6,200 bases of DNA, taken from assembly GCA_947037995.1 (NCBI GenBank), contig CAMQUV010000075.1, forward strand, positions 1-6,200. The letters run 5' to 3'. This DNA comes from an uncultured Rikenellaceae bacterium. GTDB taxonomy: Bacteria > Bacteroidota > Bacteroidia > Bacteroidales > Rikenellaceae. Positions 6,073 through 6,200 of the stretch are shown here, one piece after another. Position 1 is the first letter of the stretch. The number at the start of each line of letters is the position of its first letter. A program made the translations under genes and the position numbers. The notes under the pieces are model-generated. The model did no database searches, was not told the DNA's origin, and saw nothing but the letters and a program-made list of their open reading frames with translations.

Positions 6073-6200
6073 ATGAAAACTATTGGTGAAATAGTCGGTA
6101 TAACCGCTAACCTTGTTACTATCAAAGCCAACGGAGCTGTGGCACAAAACGAAACAAAATACAAAAAAAGATACAAAAGAAAAGAGTACAATAGGCAGTA
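6073..6200 (+). CDS. atpA: V/A-type ATPase catalytic subunit A, N-terminal fragment cut by the window end
   Basis: Subunit A carries the ATP-hydrolysing site of the V/A-ATPase head (A3B3). Only 42 codons are present. The first 27, MKTIGEIVGITANLVTIKAN then GAVAQNE, match the N-terminal beta-barrel start of subunit A (family form: x-x-x-G-x-V-x-G-V-x-G-N-x-V-x-x-x-x-x-G-P-V-x-Q-N-E), and gene order after atpE and the DUF2764-type gene agrees. The catalytic P-loop is far downstream of the window. From codon 28 on the frame stays open but reads TKYKKRYKRKEYNRQ, a Lys/Arg/Tyr-rich run unlike the family, where a short loop and L-M-A-E-V-I are expected. This may be a lineage-specific insert, an interrupted gene or a sequence error. 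The ATG at 6073 is the only suitable start; it lacks a Shine-Dalgarno site. Confidence 0.8.
   Translation, partial: MKTIGEIVGITANLVTIKANGAVAQNETKYKKRYKRKEYNRQ
6160..6200 (+). repeat. Degenerate TACAA-led short repeats in the atpA fragment
   Basis: TACAAAAAAAGA (6160-6171), TACAAAAGAAAAGAG (6172-6186) and TACAATAGGCAG (6187-6198), followed by TA at the window end, form a decaying tandem series with units of 12, 15 and 12 bases, all multiples of three. The sequence is purine-rich and strongly A-biased. The unit length keeps the atpA frame open and yields Y-K-K-R, Y-K-R-K-E, Y-N-R-Q. It could be a minisatellite-like insertion or chance low complexity; the window ends before this can be resolved. 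Confidence 0.4.

Noticed and set aside
6140..6200. Group II intron or intein boundary in atpA
   Set aside because: No GTGYG-type intron 5' end is seen at the point of change, and the residue after GAVAQNE is Thr, not the Cys or Ser that normally starts an intein. An insertion of another kind stays open.

Overview
The window looks like ordinary chromosome from a low-GC member of Bacteroidota, most likely Bacteroidales. Three things point there: start codons preceded by A/T-rich sequence with no Shine-Dalgarno motif, promoter-like TAnnTTTG boxes, and a V-type ATPase locus in which a DUF2764-type gene sits between subunits E and A. All supported genes are on the + strand and coding density is high.

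Layout. (1) 1-1232: trigger factor, missing only about its first 30 codons, ended by a strong intrinsic terminator (1281-1319). (2) 1414-4144: a PLP-dependent class I/II aminotransferase, probably aspartate-type, followed 25 bp later by a 501-residue protein that joins a eukaryote-like Ser/Thr kinase domain to five exact-length 34-residue WG-type repeats. A TAnnTTTG box lies about 50 bp before the aminotransferase, and the two genes probably share a transcript. (3) 4145-4450: a 306-bp A/T-rich gap with the best promoter match of the window (TTTG at 4294, TAAATTTG at 4318) and an 18-codon hydrophobic small ORF in the presumed leader. (4) 4451-6200: start of a V/A-type ATPase operon: subunit E (peripheral stalk), a DUF2764-type protein, and the first 42 codons of catalytic subunit A, cut by the window end.

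How the genes fit together. Trigger factor (ribosome-bound chaperone) is housekeeping and transcriptionally separate. The aminotransferase/kinase pair is metabolic plus putative regulatory; the kinase substrate cannot be read from the sequence. The ATPase genes would build a membrane rotary ion pump or ATP synthase, with the DUF2764 protein in the slot that subunit C fills in other bacterial and archaeal V/A-ATPase operons.

Most of the window is conventional. The points worth a second look are the abrupt low-complexity, Lys/Tyr-rich sequence after about 27 normal codons of atpA (from about 6154 to the end), the kinase-WG repeat fusion, the unassigned DUF2764 protein in a V-ATPase operon, the hendecad duplication in subunit E, and the small ORF in the ATPase leader. 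I found no RNA genes, CRISPR arrays, transposases or complete mobile elements.
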